This document shows positions 8,996 through 15,547 of a stretch of DNA of 17,376 bases, in pieces. The DNA lies in NCBI GenBank assembly GCA_902476475.1, contig CABSDO010000040.1, positions 1-17,376 on the forward strand, given 5' to 3'. Both the position numbers and the translations under genes were made by a program. Each line of letters begins with the position of its first letter. The stretch's first letter is position 1. The notes under the pieces are model-generated. The model saw only the letters and a list, made by a program, of their open reading frames with translations. It searched no databases and was not told the origin of the DNA. Origin of the DNA: an uncultured Collinsella sp. Its GTDB lineage: Bacteria > Actinomycetota > Coriobacteriia > Coriobacteriales > Coriobacteriaceae.

Positions 8996-9538
8996 TTACC
9001 AACCCAAGAGCGAAAACGCCCCGTCGCAATAGCCAAAATGAAGCACGGCACCGTTGTCGGGTAGCTCTCCCCCGCCAGTCACATACTCAAGAAACTCCTG
9101 GCAGGCTGAGCCGTGGGAAACCGCCAGCACGCAGTCGTGCTGCGGCCGGGCCATAATACGGGACAGCGCCGCGACCATGCGCGACTGAAGCTGCACTTCC
9201 GACTCGCCGCCAAAGGTCACCGGATAATCGCCCCAGGGCTGCGGCGGCATCTCGCGATTTGATGTGCCCTCCAGCGAGCCAAAATGCCACTCACGCAGGT
9301 CATCGACCAGCTCAATGGAACGGCCCTCGCCAACGATAAGCTCGGCCGTATGCCGCGCCCGGCCCAACGGCGAGGAATACACATGATCAAAGGCCACGCC
9401 ACGCGCCGCAAACGCCGTACGCGCCGTCAGCGCCTGCTCGCGCCCGCGCGCCGTAAGCGGCGAATCGTGCCAGCCCTGCAAAATGCTCTGCACATTGAGC
9501 TCAGTCTGCCCATGCCGCACCAAATACAGATCTGCCAC
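8996..9538 (-). CDS. Histidine phosphatase family protein (phosphoglycerate-mutase-like), first of a tandem pair
   Basis: A 180-residue paralogue of the downstream gene, sharing DLYLVRHGQT, QGWxDSPLT, LREW.FG, PW.D, FGGE and LAVSHGSA in order. Active-site residues are R8, H9, R60, E83 and H142. The protein ends about 30 residues earlier than its partner, just after a strand reading GAVLHFGYCDGAFSLLG. It starts with GTG at 9538-9536, preceded by a purine-rich GAGGGGAGGG. All catalytic residues are present, so both copies are probably active. The substrate is not evident; see the finding on phosphoserine phosphatase. Confidence 0.88.
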   Translation of the reverse strand: MADLYLVRHGQTELNVQSILQGWHDSPLTARGREQALTARTAFAARGVAFDHVYSSPLGRARHTAELIVGEGRSIELVDDLREWHFGSLEGTSNREMPPQPWGDYPVTFGGESEVQLQSRMVAALSRIMARPQHDCVLAVSHGSACQEFLEYVTGGGELPDNGAVLHFGYCDGAFSLLGW

Positions 9539-9553
9539 ACGCCCTCCCCTCGT

Positions 9554-9588
9554 ACCACCACAAAGGGGACAGGCACCTTTGTGGTGGT
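9554..9588. repeat. REP-like palindrome with GGGGACAGGCACC core
   Basis: A perfect 13-bp inverted repeat, ACCACCACAAAGG (9554-9566) and CCTTTGTGGTGGT (9576-9588), with a 9-base spacer GGACAGGCA. It lies between the histidine phosphatase pair and the nitroreductase, just upstream of the GTG start of the first phosphatase. From memory, palindromes with this GGGGACAGGCACCTTT core recur in intergenic DNA of several bacteria, Collinsella included. Only one copy is in this window. It could also act as a terminator for the nitroreductase transcript. Confidence 0.75.
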
Positions 9589-9620
9589 TTACCGTCTGAT
9601 CACGCCGCGGTGACGCTCAG

Positions 9621-10292
9621 CTACACCAGCACGTCGGCGAGCGAACGCTTGGGTACGTGGTGCACCTGTGCCTCGTCGCGCCAATAATTGATGGAGCCAT
9701 CGGGGTTGGAATCGATCGCATCGATCACCTGTATCTCGGCCGGAACGCCAAAGGCCATGATCAGCTTGAGCTCATACTTGTCGTTATCGAGCCCCATGGC
9801 ATCGATCGCATGGGGCGTAAAGGCCTTGAACATGCAGGCTGCCACCTCGGGCGTAGCGCTGCGGGCGGCGAGCATCATCGTCTGCGCGGCAATGCCCGTG
9901 TCGACCTCGGTAATGGGAGCGGCAGGCTTGCCCGGAACGGCGCGCTCAGCCAGAATCGCGATGTAGCCGGTCGGGCGCTCGCCCTCGGCAGGACCCGGCC
10001 AATCCTTGAGCGCACCGGCCCATGCAAGCTCGTCAAATACACGCGCGCAGTCCTCTGCACCGCTTACCACATGAAAACGCAGACGCTGAGCATTGGCACC
10101 GCAGGGAGCCAGGTGCGCCAGTTCCGCCAGCTCGAGCAAAAACTCGCGCGGCACGCGCATGGACTCGTCAAAGCGACGGCACGTGCGGGCACGACGGACC
10201 AGCGCATCAAACGCTTCCAGACCGAGCTTTTCGCAGCCCTGCTTTGCCATCGATTCTGCGCTTACCGGCGCTGCGGGAACTGTTTCGTTCAT
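9621..10292 (-). CDS. Nitroreductase family protein (FMN-dependent)
   Basis: A 223-residue flavoprotein of the nitroreductase fold, likely a cytosolic NAD(P)H-dependent reductase of unknown substrate. VRRARTCRRFDESMRVP (32-48) is the N-terminal FMN-phosphate-binding Arg cluster. LAHLAPCGANAQRLRFHVV (58-76) is the usual segment after it. DTGIAAQTMMLAARS (131-145) is the central helix, and NYWRDEAQVHHVPKRSL (202-218) is the C-terminal tail typical of one subgroup. The start at ATG 10292 is preferred over TTG 10304 because GGGGG lies upstream of the ATG. A DtxR/IdeR-like box sits 29 bases upstream of the start. Confidence 0.88.
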   Translation of the reverse strand: MNETVPAAPVSAESMAKQGCEKLGLEAFDALVRRARTCRRFDESMRVPREFLLELAELAHLAPCGANAQRLRFHVVSGAEDCARVFDELAWAGALKDWPGPAEGERPTGYIAILAERAVPGKPAAPITEVDTGIAAQTMMLAARSATPEVAACMFKAFTPHAIDAMGLDNDKYELKLIMAFGVPAEIQVIDAIDSNPDGSINYWRDEAQVHHVPKRSLADVLV

Positions 10293-10320
10293 AGGGACCC
10301 CCAATTCAAGCCAATTGTCT

Positions 10321-10339
10321 TTAGGAAAATCTAACCTAA
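10321..10339 (-). promoter_or_regulatory. DtxR/IdeR-like iron box upstream of the nitroreductase gene
   Basis: The minus strand reads TTAGGTTAGATTTTCCTAA, which matches the DtxR consensus TTAGGTTAGGCTAACCTAA at 15 of 19 positions, including both TTAGG/CCTAA ends. It sits 29 bases upstream of the nitroreductase ATG, where a repressor would block transcription. Visual match; no regulator gene is in the window. Confidence 0.45.
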
Positions 10340-10429
10340 AACGTAGGCAATAACATACAGCGGCGTAATGTTCTACAGCTGTTGATTAATCCTCACTGAA
10401 GCGGGAACAAAAGTAACAATTCGGGAATG

Positions 10430-10458
10430 TGGGGCGGCAATTCGTCCTTCCCGCCCCA
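10430..10458. repeat. Inverted repeat in the nitroreductase-HdeD gap
   Basis: TGGGGCGG (10430-10437) pairs perfectly with CCGCCCCA (10451-10458) around a 13-base loop. It has no U-tract and lies about 100 bases before the hdeD-like start, so it may be a leader hairpin or a transcript boundary. The gap 10293-10556 otherwise holds only the iron-box-like site. Confidence 0.4.
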
Positions 10459-10556
10459 TGCATCGGTGCCCTTGGGCGATACTTGTTGCAGCACTTTTGG
10501 CGTACGCCGCACGGAGAACAATGAACGCGACGTGCACCACACGGAAAGGAGACGTT

Positions 10557-11159
10557 ATGGGTATCTTTAAGAACGATGACCAAAAATCAAGCCAGTTTGG
10601 ATTTGACGAGAAAAGCATGGCAGGCAAAGCCGTCAAGGCCGTGCGCTGGATCTACGCCATCACGGGCGTCGTGGCGCTCATTGCTGGTATCGCGCTGCTT
10701 TTTGCACCCGCCAAGTCCCTCGTCTTTTTGACGACCGTCCTGGGCTTCTACTTTGTGATTACTGCAGCCATCAGGCTGTTCACTGCCATTTTTGAGCCGC
10801 TGCTGCCCACCGGCTGGCGCGTCACGAGCATCATCTCCAACCTACTCATTATCCTGGGCGGCGTCATAATCCTGCGCAACCAGGCCTTCTCGACCGCGAC
10901 GCTCACCACGATGGTGGTTGTCGTGGCCGGCTTTGGCTGGATTGTCGAAGGAGTTATGTCCATTCTGGAGTCCGAGCTTTCGTCCAACCGCGCCCTCGCC
11001 ATCCTGAGCGGCGCACTTTCCATCATCGCCGGCATGTTCGTGTTTATCTATCCGCTGTGGTCGGCCAAGATGCTCGTCATCTTTAGCGGCGCCGCGCTGC
11101 TGGTGTTTTGCGTAACGCTGATTGTTCGCGCTATTCAATTTGGCAAACTGGTGCACTAG
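10557..11159 (+). CDS. HdeD/DUF308-family membrane protein
   Basis: A 200-residue integral membrane protein with about six predicted spans (roughly residues 30-50, 54-76, 90-107, 114-137, 146-166 and 171-192). It has the alternating pattern of short hydrophobic segments with small residues typical of DUF308, as in E. coli HdeD, which is linked to acid resistance. The N-terminus (1-28) is polar and cytoplasmic-looking. The ATG at 10557 follows AAAGGAG with ideal spacing; the frame extends upstream to 10458, but that part lacks a binding site and looks non-coding. The next gene begins on the base after the stop codon, so the two are translationally linked. The exact function is not known. Confidence 0.82.
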   Translation: MGIFKNDDQKSSQFGFDEKSMAGKAVKAVRWIYAITGVVALIAGIALLFAPAKSLVFLTTVLGFYFVITAAIRLFTAIFEPLLPTGWRVTSIISNLLIILGGVIILRNQAFSTATLTTMVVVVAGFGWIVEGVMSILESELSSNRALAILSGALSIIAGMFVFIYPLWSAKMLVIFSGAALLVFCVTLIVRAIQFGKLVH

Positions 11160-11642
11160 ATGCCGCGAACGCTCTTTATTGATGCCGACGCCTGCCCGGT
11201 CACGCGCGAGTCGATTGACTGCGCGCGGCGGGCGGGCGTCGCCGTTGTTATCGCCGGCAACAGCACGCAAAACCTGGAACGGCACATTCGCCGCGACGAC
11301 CCGCGCGATGCCGAGCACGCGCGACGCGGCTTTTGGGTCACGACGCTCGACGTGAGCGTGGGCGCCGACAGCGCCGACTTTGCCATTGTCGAACGCCTGC
11401 AGGCGGGCGACGTGGTCGTGACGCAGGACATTGGCTTGGCGAGCATGGTGCTCGGGCGCGATGCCGCCGCTATCGGTGTGCGCGGGCGCGTCTACGACAA
11501 AGCAACCATCGACATGCAGCTGTTTATTCGCCACGAGGAAAAGAAGGTGCGCCGCGCCGGCGGACGCACTCGCGGGCCGGCGGCATTTACCAGCGAAGAC
11601 CGCGCCCGCTTTAAACGCAACCTCACCGAGCTGCTGCGCTAA
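11160..11642 (+). CDS. YaiI/YqxD (DUF188) family protein
   Basis: A 160-residue protein of the DUF188 family, usually about 150 residues. It opens with FIDADACPV (6-14), the family signature, an Asp-rich strand recalling PIN-type nucleases. It continues with FWVTTLDVSVGADSADFAIV (58-77), VVTQDIGLAS (86-95) and the tail GGRTRGPAAFTSEDRARF (134-151), all in family order. The ATG immediately follows the TAG of the membrane-protein gene, so it probably depends on coupled translation; its own ribosome binding site is poor. The biochemical activity is unproven; a nuclease role is inferred from the fold. Confidence 0.9.
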   Translation: MPRTLFIDADACPVTRESIDCARRAGVAVVIAGNSTQNLERHIRRDDPRDAEHARRGFWVTTLDVSVGADSADFAIVERLQAGDVVVTQDIGLASMVLGRDAAAIGVRGRVYDKATIDMQLFIRHEEKKVRRAGGRTRGPAAFTSEDRARFKRNLTELLR

Positions 11643-11644
11643 CC

Positions 11645-11690
11645 AAGGTAGGTTTTTGGGACATGCCTAATAATCTACCTTTTTGTTTTG
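11645..11690 (+). terminator. Rho-independent terminator with a large loop holding GGGACATGCC
   Basis: AAGGTAGGTT (11645-11654) pairs with AATCTACCTT (11672-11681) through 10 base pairs including one G-U, followed by TTTTGTTTT. The 17-base loop contains GGGACATGCC (11658-11667). The reverse complement GGCATGTCC recurs at 11737-11745 and a related GGCATGCCC at 11755-11763, before the end of the converging transporter gene. Confidence 0.7.
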
Positions 11691-11774
11691 CCGATTGACG
11701 CGCATCCAACGCCCAGGTCATGGCGGTGGAATTTATGGCATGTCCTAGTTTTACGGCATGCCCCAAACATCCAC

Positions 11775-12863
11775 TTAGAACCCAAAGGCGGAAAGGATAA
11801 GGCCCCAACCAGCGCCGATGACGTACATCATGATCAGGAACACGACATTTTCGCGGGCGCTGCGGTTGGTGCGGAACAGCACCAGATAACCCACGCCGGC
11901 GGAAATGAGCGTGCCGGCGAGCATCGGGGCCAGCTGCAGCGCGCCTTCCAGGTACAGTTGCGTGATGACGACGCTGGCCGAGCAATTGGGAATCAGCCCG
12001 ACAAGCGCCGAACCCAGGACAGCGAGTATCTCGTTGCCGCGCAGGAACTGCTCGATCGCGGACTCGCCGAACGTCTCGAGCACGGCGACCAGAATCAGCG
12101 TCACCAGAAAAATGAATACCGAGACCTGCACGGTGTGCGAGATCGCGCTGCGGATGATCGACAGGACAGGCGTCCCTTCGTGGGAGTGGGAGTGACCGTG
12201 ACCATCATGGTGTTCATGTTCGCCCTCATGACCGTGATCGTGGCCATGTCCGTGTTCGTGCTCGTCCTCGTCTTCATCGCAACCGCAATGGTCGCGCTCG
12301 CACAACTCGTGGATGTGGTCGGCGCTCACGCCCGCCTCGGCCACCTCGTCGATGATGTCACCGCCGCTGTGGTCGTCATGCGCGCAGTTAACGTGCGCCG
12401 GATTGACAGTGGTCCCCAACACGGTACGACGAATCGCCGCATGCGCGCGGGCGTTGCGACGCAGACCGCGAATGGCGGCATCTACGATAAAGCCCGTGAC
12501 CAGTGCGATAAGCGCTTTCGAAGCCAAAAGCATCGCCATAGTCTGCACGGGAACCTGCTCGGCAAGTAGCAGCGGCAGCATCTCGTCGGAGGTCGAAAGG
12601 AACACCGCCACCAACGTGCCCAAGGTCACGACACGGCCGGCATACAGCGTTGCTGCCATGGCCGAAAATCCGCACTGCGGCACAATGCCCAGCAGCGAGC
12701 CAACCACGGGACCCGCAGCGCCGGCGCGCTTGATAGCGCCGTTGACGCGGTCGCCCGCAACGTGCTCAAGTGTCTCGAGAGCAAGATACGTCACCAACAA
12801 AAACGGCACCAGCGACAGCGTGTCCTTGCCGGCGTCGAGCAAAATATCAATCAGTAAATCCAT
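11775..12863 (-). CDS. Putative heavy-metal/manganese transporter with His-rich loop (ArsP_2-like 10TM family)
   Basis: A 362-residue integral membrane protein. It shows two internally related halves: GIVPQCGFSAMAATLYAG (59-76) with GTLVAVFLSTSDE (82-94), and GLIPNCSASVVITQLYLEG (289-307) with MLAGTLISAG (314-323). Each has a Pro-x-Cys in a membrane helix. Between them lies a hydrophilic loop (about 140-230) with Cys and His, and a His/Asp/Glu-rich stretch at 200-228 where nearly every second residue is His, likely a metal-binding buffer. This layout fits the putative 10-TM heavy-metal exporter family often labelled putative manganese transporter. The metal and the direction of transport are not established. 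An AAAGG lies upstream of the ATG at 12863. A promoter with a palindromic operator precedes it. Confidence 0.8.
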   Translation of the reverse strand: MDLLIDILLDAGKDTLSLVPFLLVTYLALETLEHVAGDRVNGAIKRAGAAGPVVGSLLGIVPQCGFSAMAATLYAGRVVTLGTLVAVFLSTSDEMLPLLLAEQVPVQTMAMLLASKALIALVTGFIVDAAIRGLRRNARAHAAIRRTVLGTTVNPAHVNCAHDDHSGGDIIDEVAEAGVSADHIHELCERDHCGCDEDEDEHEHGHGHDHGHEGEHEHHDGHGHSHSHEGTPVLSIIRSAISHTVQVSVFIFLVTLILVAVLETFGESAIEQFLRGNEILAVLGSALVGLIPNCSASVVITQLYLEGALQLAPMLAGTLISAGVGYLVLFRTNRSARENVVFLIMMYVIGAGWGLILSAFGF

Positions 12864-12912
12864 GAAGGATGGAACCTTTCGTGTCTTTCGGCAGCATTGT
12901 AAAAGTCCTAGC

Positions 12913-12953
12913 GGTCAACTAGGGTATTGTAGTTGACCTAGGCGTTGTGCCAA
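12913..12953 (-). promoter_or_regulatory. Promoter and palindromic operator of the metal transporter gene
   Basis: On the minus strand TTGGCA (complement of 12948-12953) and TACAAT (complement of 12926-12931) are 16 bases apart, a good sigma70 promoter. A perfect 9-bp inverted repeat, GGTCAACTA (12913-12921) and TAGTTGACC (12930-12938), straddles the -10 element. Outer CCTA (12907-12910) and TAGG (12939-12942) add a further imperfect arm. This is the geometry of a repressor site. The repressor is not identified, but the sequence differs from the arsR operators further right. Confidence 0.7.
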
Positions 12954-13034
12954 TAGTTGCCCATGGTAAACTATCATCTCGCCATAACTCAATGCCACCG
13001 AGCCGCGCGACGCGGCCCGTCCAAGGAGCAGTCT

Positions 13035-14003
13035 ATGAACGTTTCACAAGCACTCGAATACGAGCGTCAGCCGTTTATCCCCATGTTTATCTATGGCGAT
13101 CACGGCGCCATGGAGTCCGAGCGCCAGAAGGGCGAAGAGGCCCTTAAGGTGCTCGAAACCGAGTACTTTACCGCCGAGGGCGACCCCAGCTTCGACTTTG
13201 CCACCGTGCGCGACCTGGCTGACCGCAACCGCGACCTGTGCGACCAGATTGGCGAGGCACGCCTGCGCAACGTGACGCCCGCGACGCTTTCGCGCGGTCT
13301 GTCCGATGCTGACACCTGCGCCGCCATCGGCAAGATGCAAAAGCGCACCGCCGCGTCGGTCATGCGCGAAATCCGCGGCGACCGCGACGCGCTCGGCGTG
13401 GCCTTAGCCCGCAAGCCCATCCAGGGCACCGTGCTCGGTATCGACATCGAGACCACCGGCCGTGCACCCGAGCGCGGCTATATCATCAACGTGGGCTGGG
13501 AGATCATGGAGCTCACCAGCGACGCCGTCCCGCACGACGCCGAGGCGCACTACTGTGGCCTGCCCGACATCTACCGCGGCGAAGATGTGCCGCTGTCGAA
13601 TATCCACCACATTACCTGGGACGACATCGACGGCAAAACGCCGTTCCGCGAGAACAAGGAACTGCAGAAGCAGCTGCTCAAGCTTATGAAGAAGTACCCG
13701 TACATGGCGCATAACGCCGCCTTTGAGGACAGCTGGTTCAAGATTCACCTGGACGGTTACGCCGAGGCACGCCGCGCGGGTAAGATCATCGTCATCGACT
13801 CGCGCCAGATCTGCCGCAGCCTGGACGCCGACGTGCGCTCGCTCCCCCGCGAGTCCGCGCCAGCCGCGCTCGAGAACTGGGCACGCCGTCGCGGCACCCT
13901 CACGCCCGACGCCAACGAGCAGCACCTGGGCCTCGACGACACCGACCTCATGCTCCGTACCGTCCAAGCCGAGTTCAACCTCAAGAACCTATTCGCGAAA
14001 TAG
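13035..14003 (+). CDS. DnaQ-like 3'-5' exonuclease domain protein (DEDDh)
   Basis: A 322-residue protein. Residues 131-322 form a DEDDh exonuclease domain. GIDIETTG (135-142) supplies D137 and E139, HNAAFEDSWF (226-235) supplies D232, and H297 plus D302 in EQHLGLDDTD give the H-x4-D pair. All metal and general-base residues are present, so it should hydrolyse DNA or RNA from the 3' end. Residues 1-130 are a charged, mostly helical extension that I do not recognise, with a conserved-looking MFIYGDHGAMESER (17-30). The ATG at 13035 follows AAGGAG (13023-13028); the frame is open to 12957 but that part reads like non-coding sequence. It stands alone on this strand. Its role in repair or RNA turnover is unknown. 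Confidence 0.87.
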   Translation: MNVSQALEYERQPFIPMFIYGDHGAMESERQKGEEALKVLETEYFTAEGDPSFDFATVRDLADRNRDLCDQIGEARLRNVTPATLSRGLSDADTCAAIGKMQKRTAASVMREIRGDRDALGVALARKPIQGTVLGIDIETTGRAPERGYIINVGWEIMELTSDAVPHDAEAHYCGLPDIYRGEDVPLSNIHHITWDDIDGKTPFRENKELQKQLLKLMKKYPYMAHNAAFEDSWFKIHLDGYAEARRAGKIIVIDSRQICRSLDADVRSLPRESAPAALENWARRRGTLTPDANEQHLGLDDTDLMLRTVQAEFNLKNLFAK

Positions 14004-14352
14004 CAACGCCTGCGACAAACACTGCTTGCTCACGAGCGGCCTCGCAGCGGGAAACACCGCAGCGGGGCCGCCCTACGTTCCACAGATAGATCTGCCATCA
14101 CAAATTCTGAACCCTCATTTTGAACGATTTCGGCCAATTCCCGACACGTAATTCGTTGTCGGATGGTGATGCATCGATATCAAATGTGCAGCAATTGAGT
14201 TTTTATATGCTATAGCTAAGCTGCGAGAACATTGATTTTAGGCGTGCCAGCCCATAATCGCGTCAAGCTTTTGGACAGCATTTGGTTAGACCTCTAAAAC
14301 GGCTTTTCCACTCAGCACCGTCAACACGGCATTAGCTGACACGATATATATC
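14004..14352. other. Intergenic stretch with one long imperfect hairpin
   Basis: No gene is seen. An imperfect 15-bp hairpin lies at 14036-14071: GCGGCC with GGCCGC, a T-G wobble, CGC with GCG, an A-A mismatch, GCGG with CCGC, and a GAAACA loop. It lacks a U-tract, so termination after the exonuclease is uncertain. A smaller CCGACACG/TGTCGG repeat lies near 14142-14163. From about 14100 onwards the DNA becomes AT-rich up to the next gene, as around the paralogue at 5060. Confidence 0.5.
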
Positions 14353-15438
14353 ATGAGTATCGTATTGTCACACACCACTGCAAAAGCGGTCTACCAGGCC
14401 GCGCATTCGGTGTCTGCGAAAGGCATCGAGTCCTGTAACCCTGCCGCGATTTACGGATCATGTCCCACCGGAACGCTCCTTGACGCAGCCGCAGAATGGC
14501 TCACCAAACATGATGTTTCCCTCGACGCAAATGATTCCCTCGAGGTGATGGTGTTTGATCGCAGGAATGCGCGCTATGCAATGAACTGTCAATGCCACGT
14601 TTCTTCAAAACGATTCTCGAACTCACGCTTTATAGAGCTCAAAGATGGCATCTTCGTTGTTGGCGTTGAGCTTTGCGCACTTCAGGCCGCCACCTATCTT
14701 TCTTTTCGCGAACTAGTGGAGTACTACTTTGAACTGTGCGGCGCTTATTCCCTTGGAACCGACTCTTCCACCTCCTATACCGAGCGTTTCGCGCTCACTT
14801 CGACCGAGAGGTTAAAGCAGTTCTTTAATTCCATTACCAGATGCGACGGTTTGGCCCTTGCCCGAAAGGCGATCCAATGTGTACGCGACGGATGCCGGTC
14901 TCCCATGGAAACGGCATTTGTCATGATGCTAACGCTGCCCAAAAGCGAAGGAGGGCTTGGTATTAAGGGAATTGAGACCGATTACGAGGTGCAGGTCACC
15001 GCTGTCGCAAAGAATCTCACGAGACGCAAGAAGTTCTTTATGGATGCGTATCTAAAGAAATCTCGCACAGACATTGAATACAACGGTTTTTATCATGACG
15101 CGGAAGAAGACCGCGCCATCGATGAGGAACGCAAGAATGCGCTTGCGTCCATGGGATACGGAATCATCACCGTCAGTCGTTATTCCTTTATGCATGCCAG
15201 CGCTTTCGTTAGGGCCATGGAGGCGATCCAACGAAAAGAGGGCATACGCCCCTCGCGTCTGCCAAAAGACTTTCAAATCATGCAAGAAGACCTGAGACAG
15301 TTTGTACTCAGAAGGTTTATAGAAGAGAAAAAGCGAATTCAGAAGCAGCTTCGCCAGGCAGGATTCCGAAGAGCGCCAACGAATCGACCTCGAAAAAGCA
15401 ATGCTCGAAGGCATCACATTGGACGATCCGACGATTAA
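14353..15438 (+). CDS. Vsr/DUF559-like nuclease-fold protein of unknown role (paralogue 2), 3' end probably frameshifted
   Basis: A 361-residue reading frame starting MSIVLSHTTAKAVYQ, with no ribosome binding site visible before the ATG (the upstream bases are AT-rich TATATAT). FVVGVELCALQAATYLS (101-117) and YYFELCGAY (124-132) match the other copy's FGLDVASPLFTLLTLAS and MYEMCGTF. CRSPMETAFVMMLTLPKSEG (181-200) then leads to the endonuclease-like core D231, E242 in IEYNGFYHD, H248, D257, R260 and NALASMGYGIITVS (262-275). This resembles DUF559/Vsr proteins, with N244 where an acidic residue is common. The last 25 residues are Arg-rich and unlike the rest, while another frame carries an acidic tail to 15547. 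This suggests a one-base frameshift near 15325-15370. Codon use is less GC-rich than in the housekeeping genes. Function unknown. Confidence 0.75.
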   Translation: MSIVLSHTTAKAVYQAAHSVSAKGIESCNPAAIYGSCPTGTLLDAAAEWLTKHDVSLDANDSLEVMVFDRRNARYAMNCQCHVSSKRFSNSRFIELKDGIFVVGVELCALQAATYLSFRELVEYYFELCGAYSLGTDSSTSYTERFALTSTERLKQFFNSITRCDGLALARKAIQCVRDGCRSPMETAFVMMLTLPKSEGGLGIKGIETDYEVQVTAVAKNLTRRKKFFMDAYLKKSRTDIEYNGFYHDAEEDRAIDEERKNALASMGYGIITVSRYSFMHASAFVRAMEAIQRKEGIRPSRLPKDFQIMQEDLRQFVLRRFIEEKKRIQKQLRQAGFRRAPTNRPRKSNARRHHIGRSDD

Positions 15439-15547
15439 CGAGGCTCCGGCAATCGATGACATGCAGACTGTCGAACCCGACAGCCCATCACTCAACCAAA
15501 CAAGCAGCTTCGCGCCCGAGGGCAGGATCTTCGGGGCCGGAAGCTAG
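15320..15547 (+). pseudogene. Displaced C-terminal tail of the 14353 protein in the +1 frame
   Basis: The frame opens after a TAG at 15320-15322 and runs to TAG at 15545-15547. It reads DSEERQRIDLEKAMLEGIT and continues as an acidic Ser/Pro-containing tail ending RIFGAGS. Its composition is that of real protein, in contrast to the Arg-rich ending read in the main frame (RRAPTNRPRKSNARRHH). The A5 run in GAGAAAAAGCG (15325-15335) is a likely place for a one-base length change. A small hairpin, AAGGTG-GG-CACCTT, follows at 15558-15571. It may be a sequencing error, a true mutation or programmed slippage. Confidence 0.5.

Noticed and set aside
10458..10556. Upstream ATG for the HdeD-like protein
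   Set aside because: No ribosome binding site; the ATG at 10557 has AAAGGAG and matches the family start.
12864..12960. yybP-ykoY-type manganese riboswitch before the transporter
   Set aside because: The leader is too short (about 50 bases from the -10) and no conserved stem pattern was seen; the palindrome fits a protein operator better.
12957..13034. Upstream start for the exonuclease
   Set aside because: The ATG at 13035 has an AAGGAG at ideal distance; the extension reads like non-coding sequence.
14036..14071. Exonuclease-gene terminator
   Set aside because: The hairpin is long but followed by CTACGTTCC with no U-tract, so it is listed only as a hairpin within the spacer.
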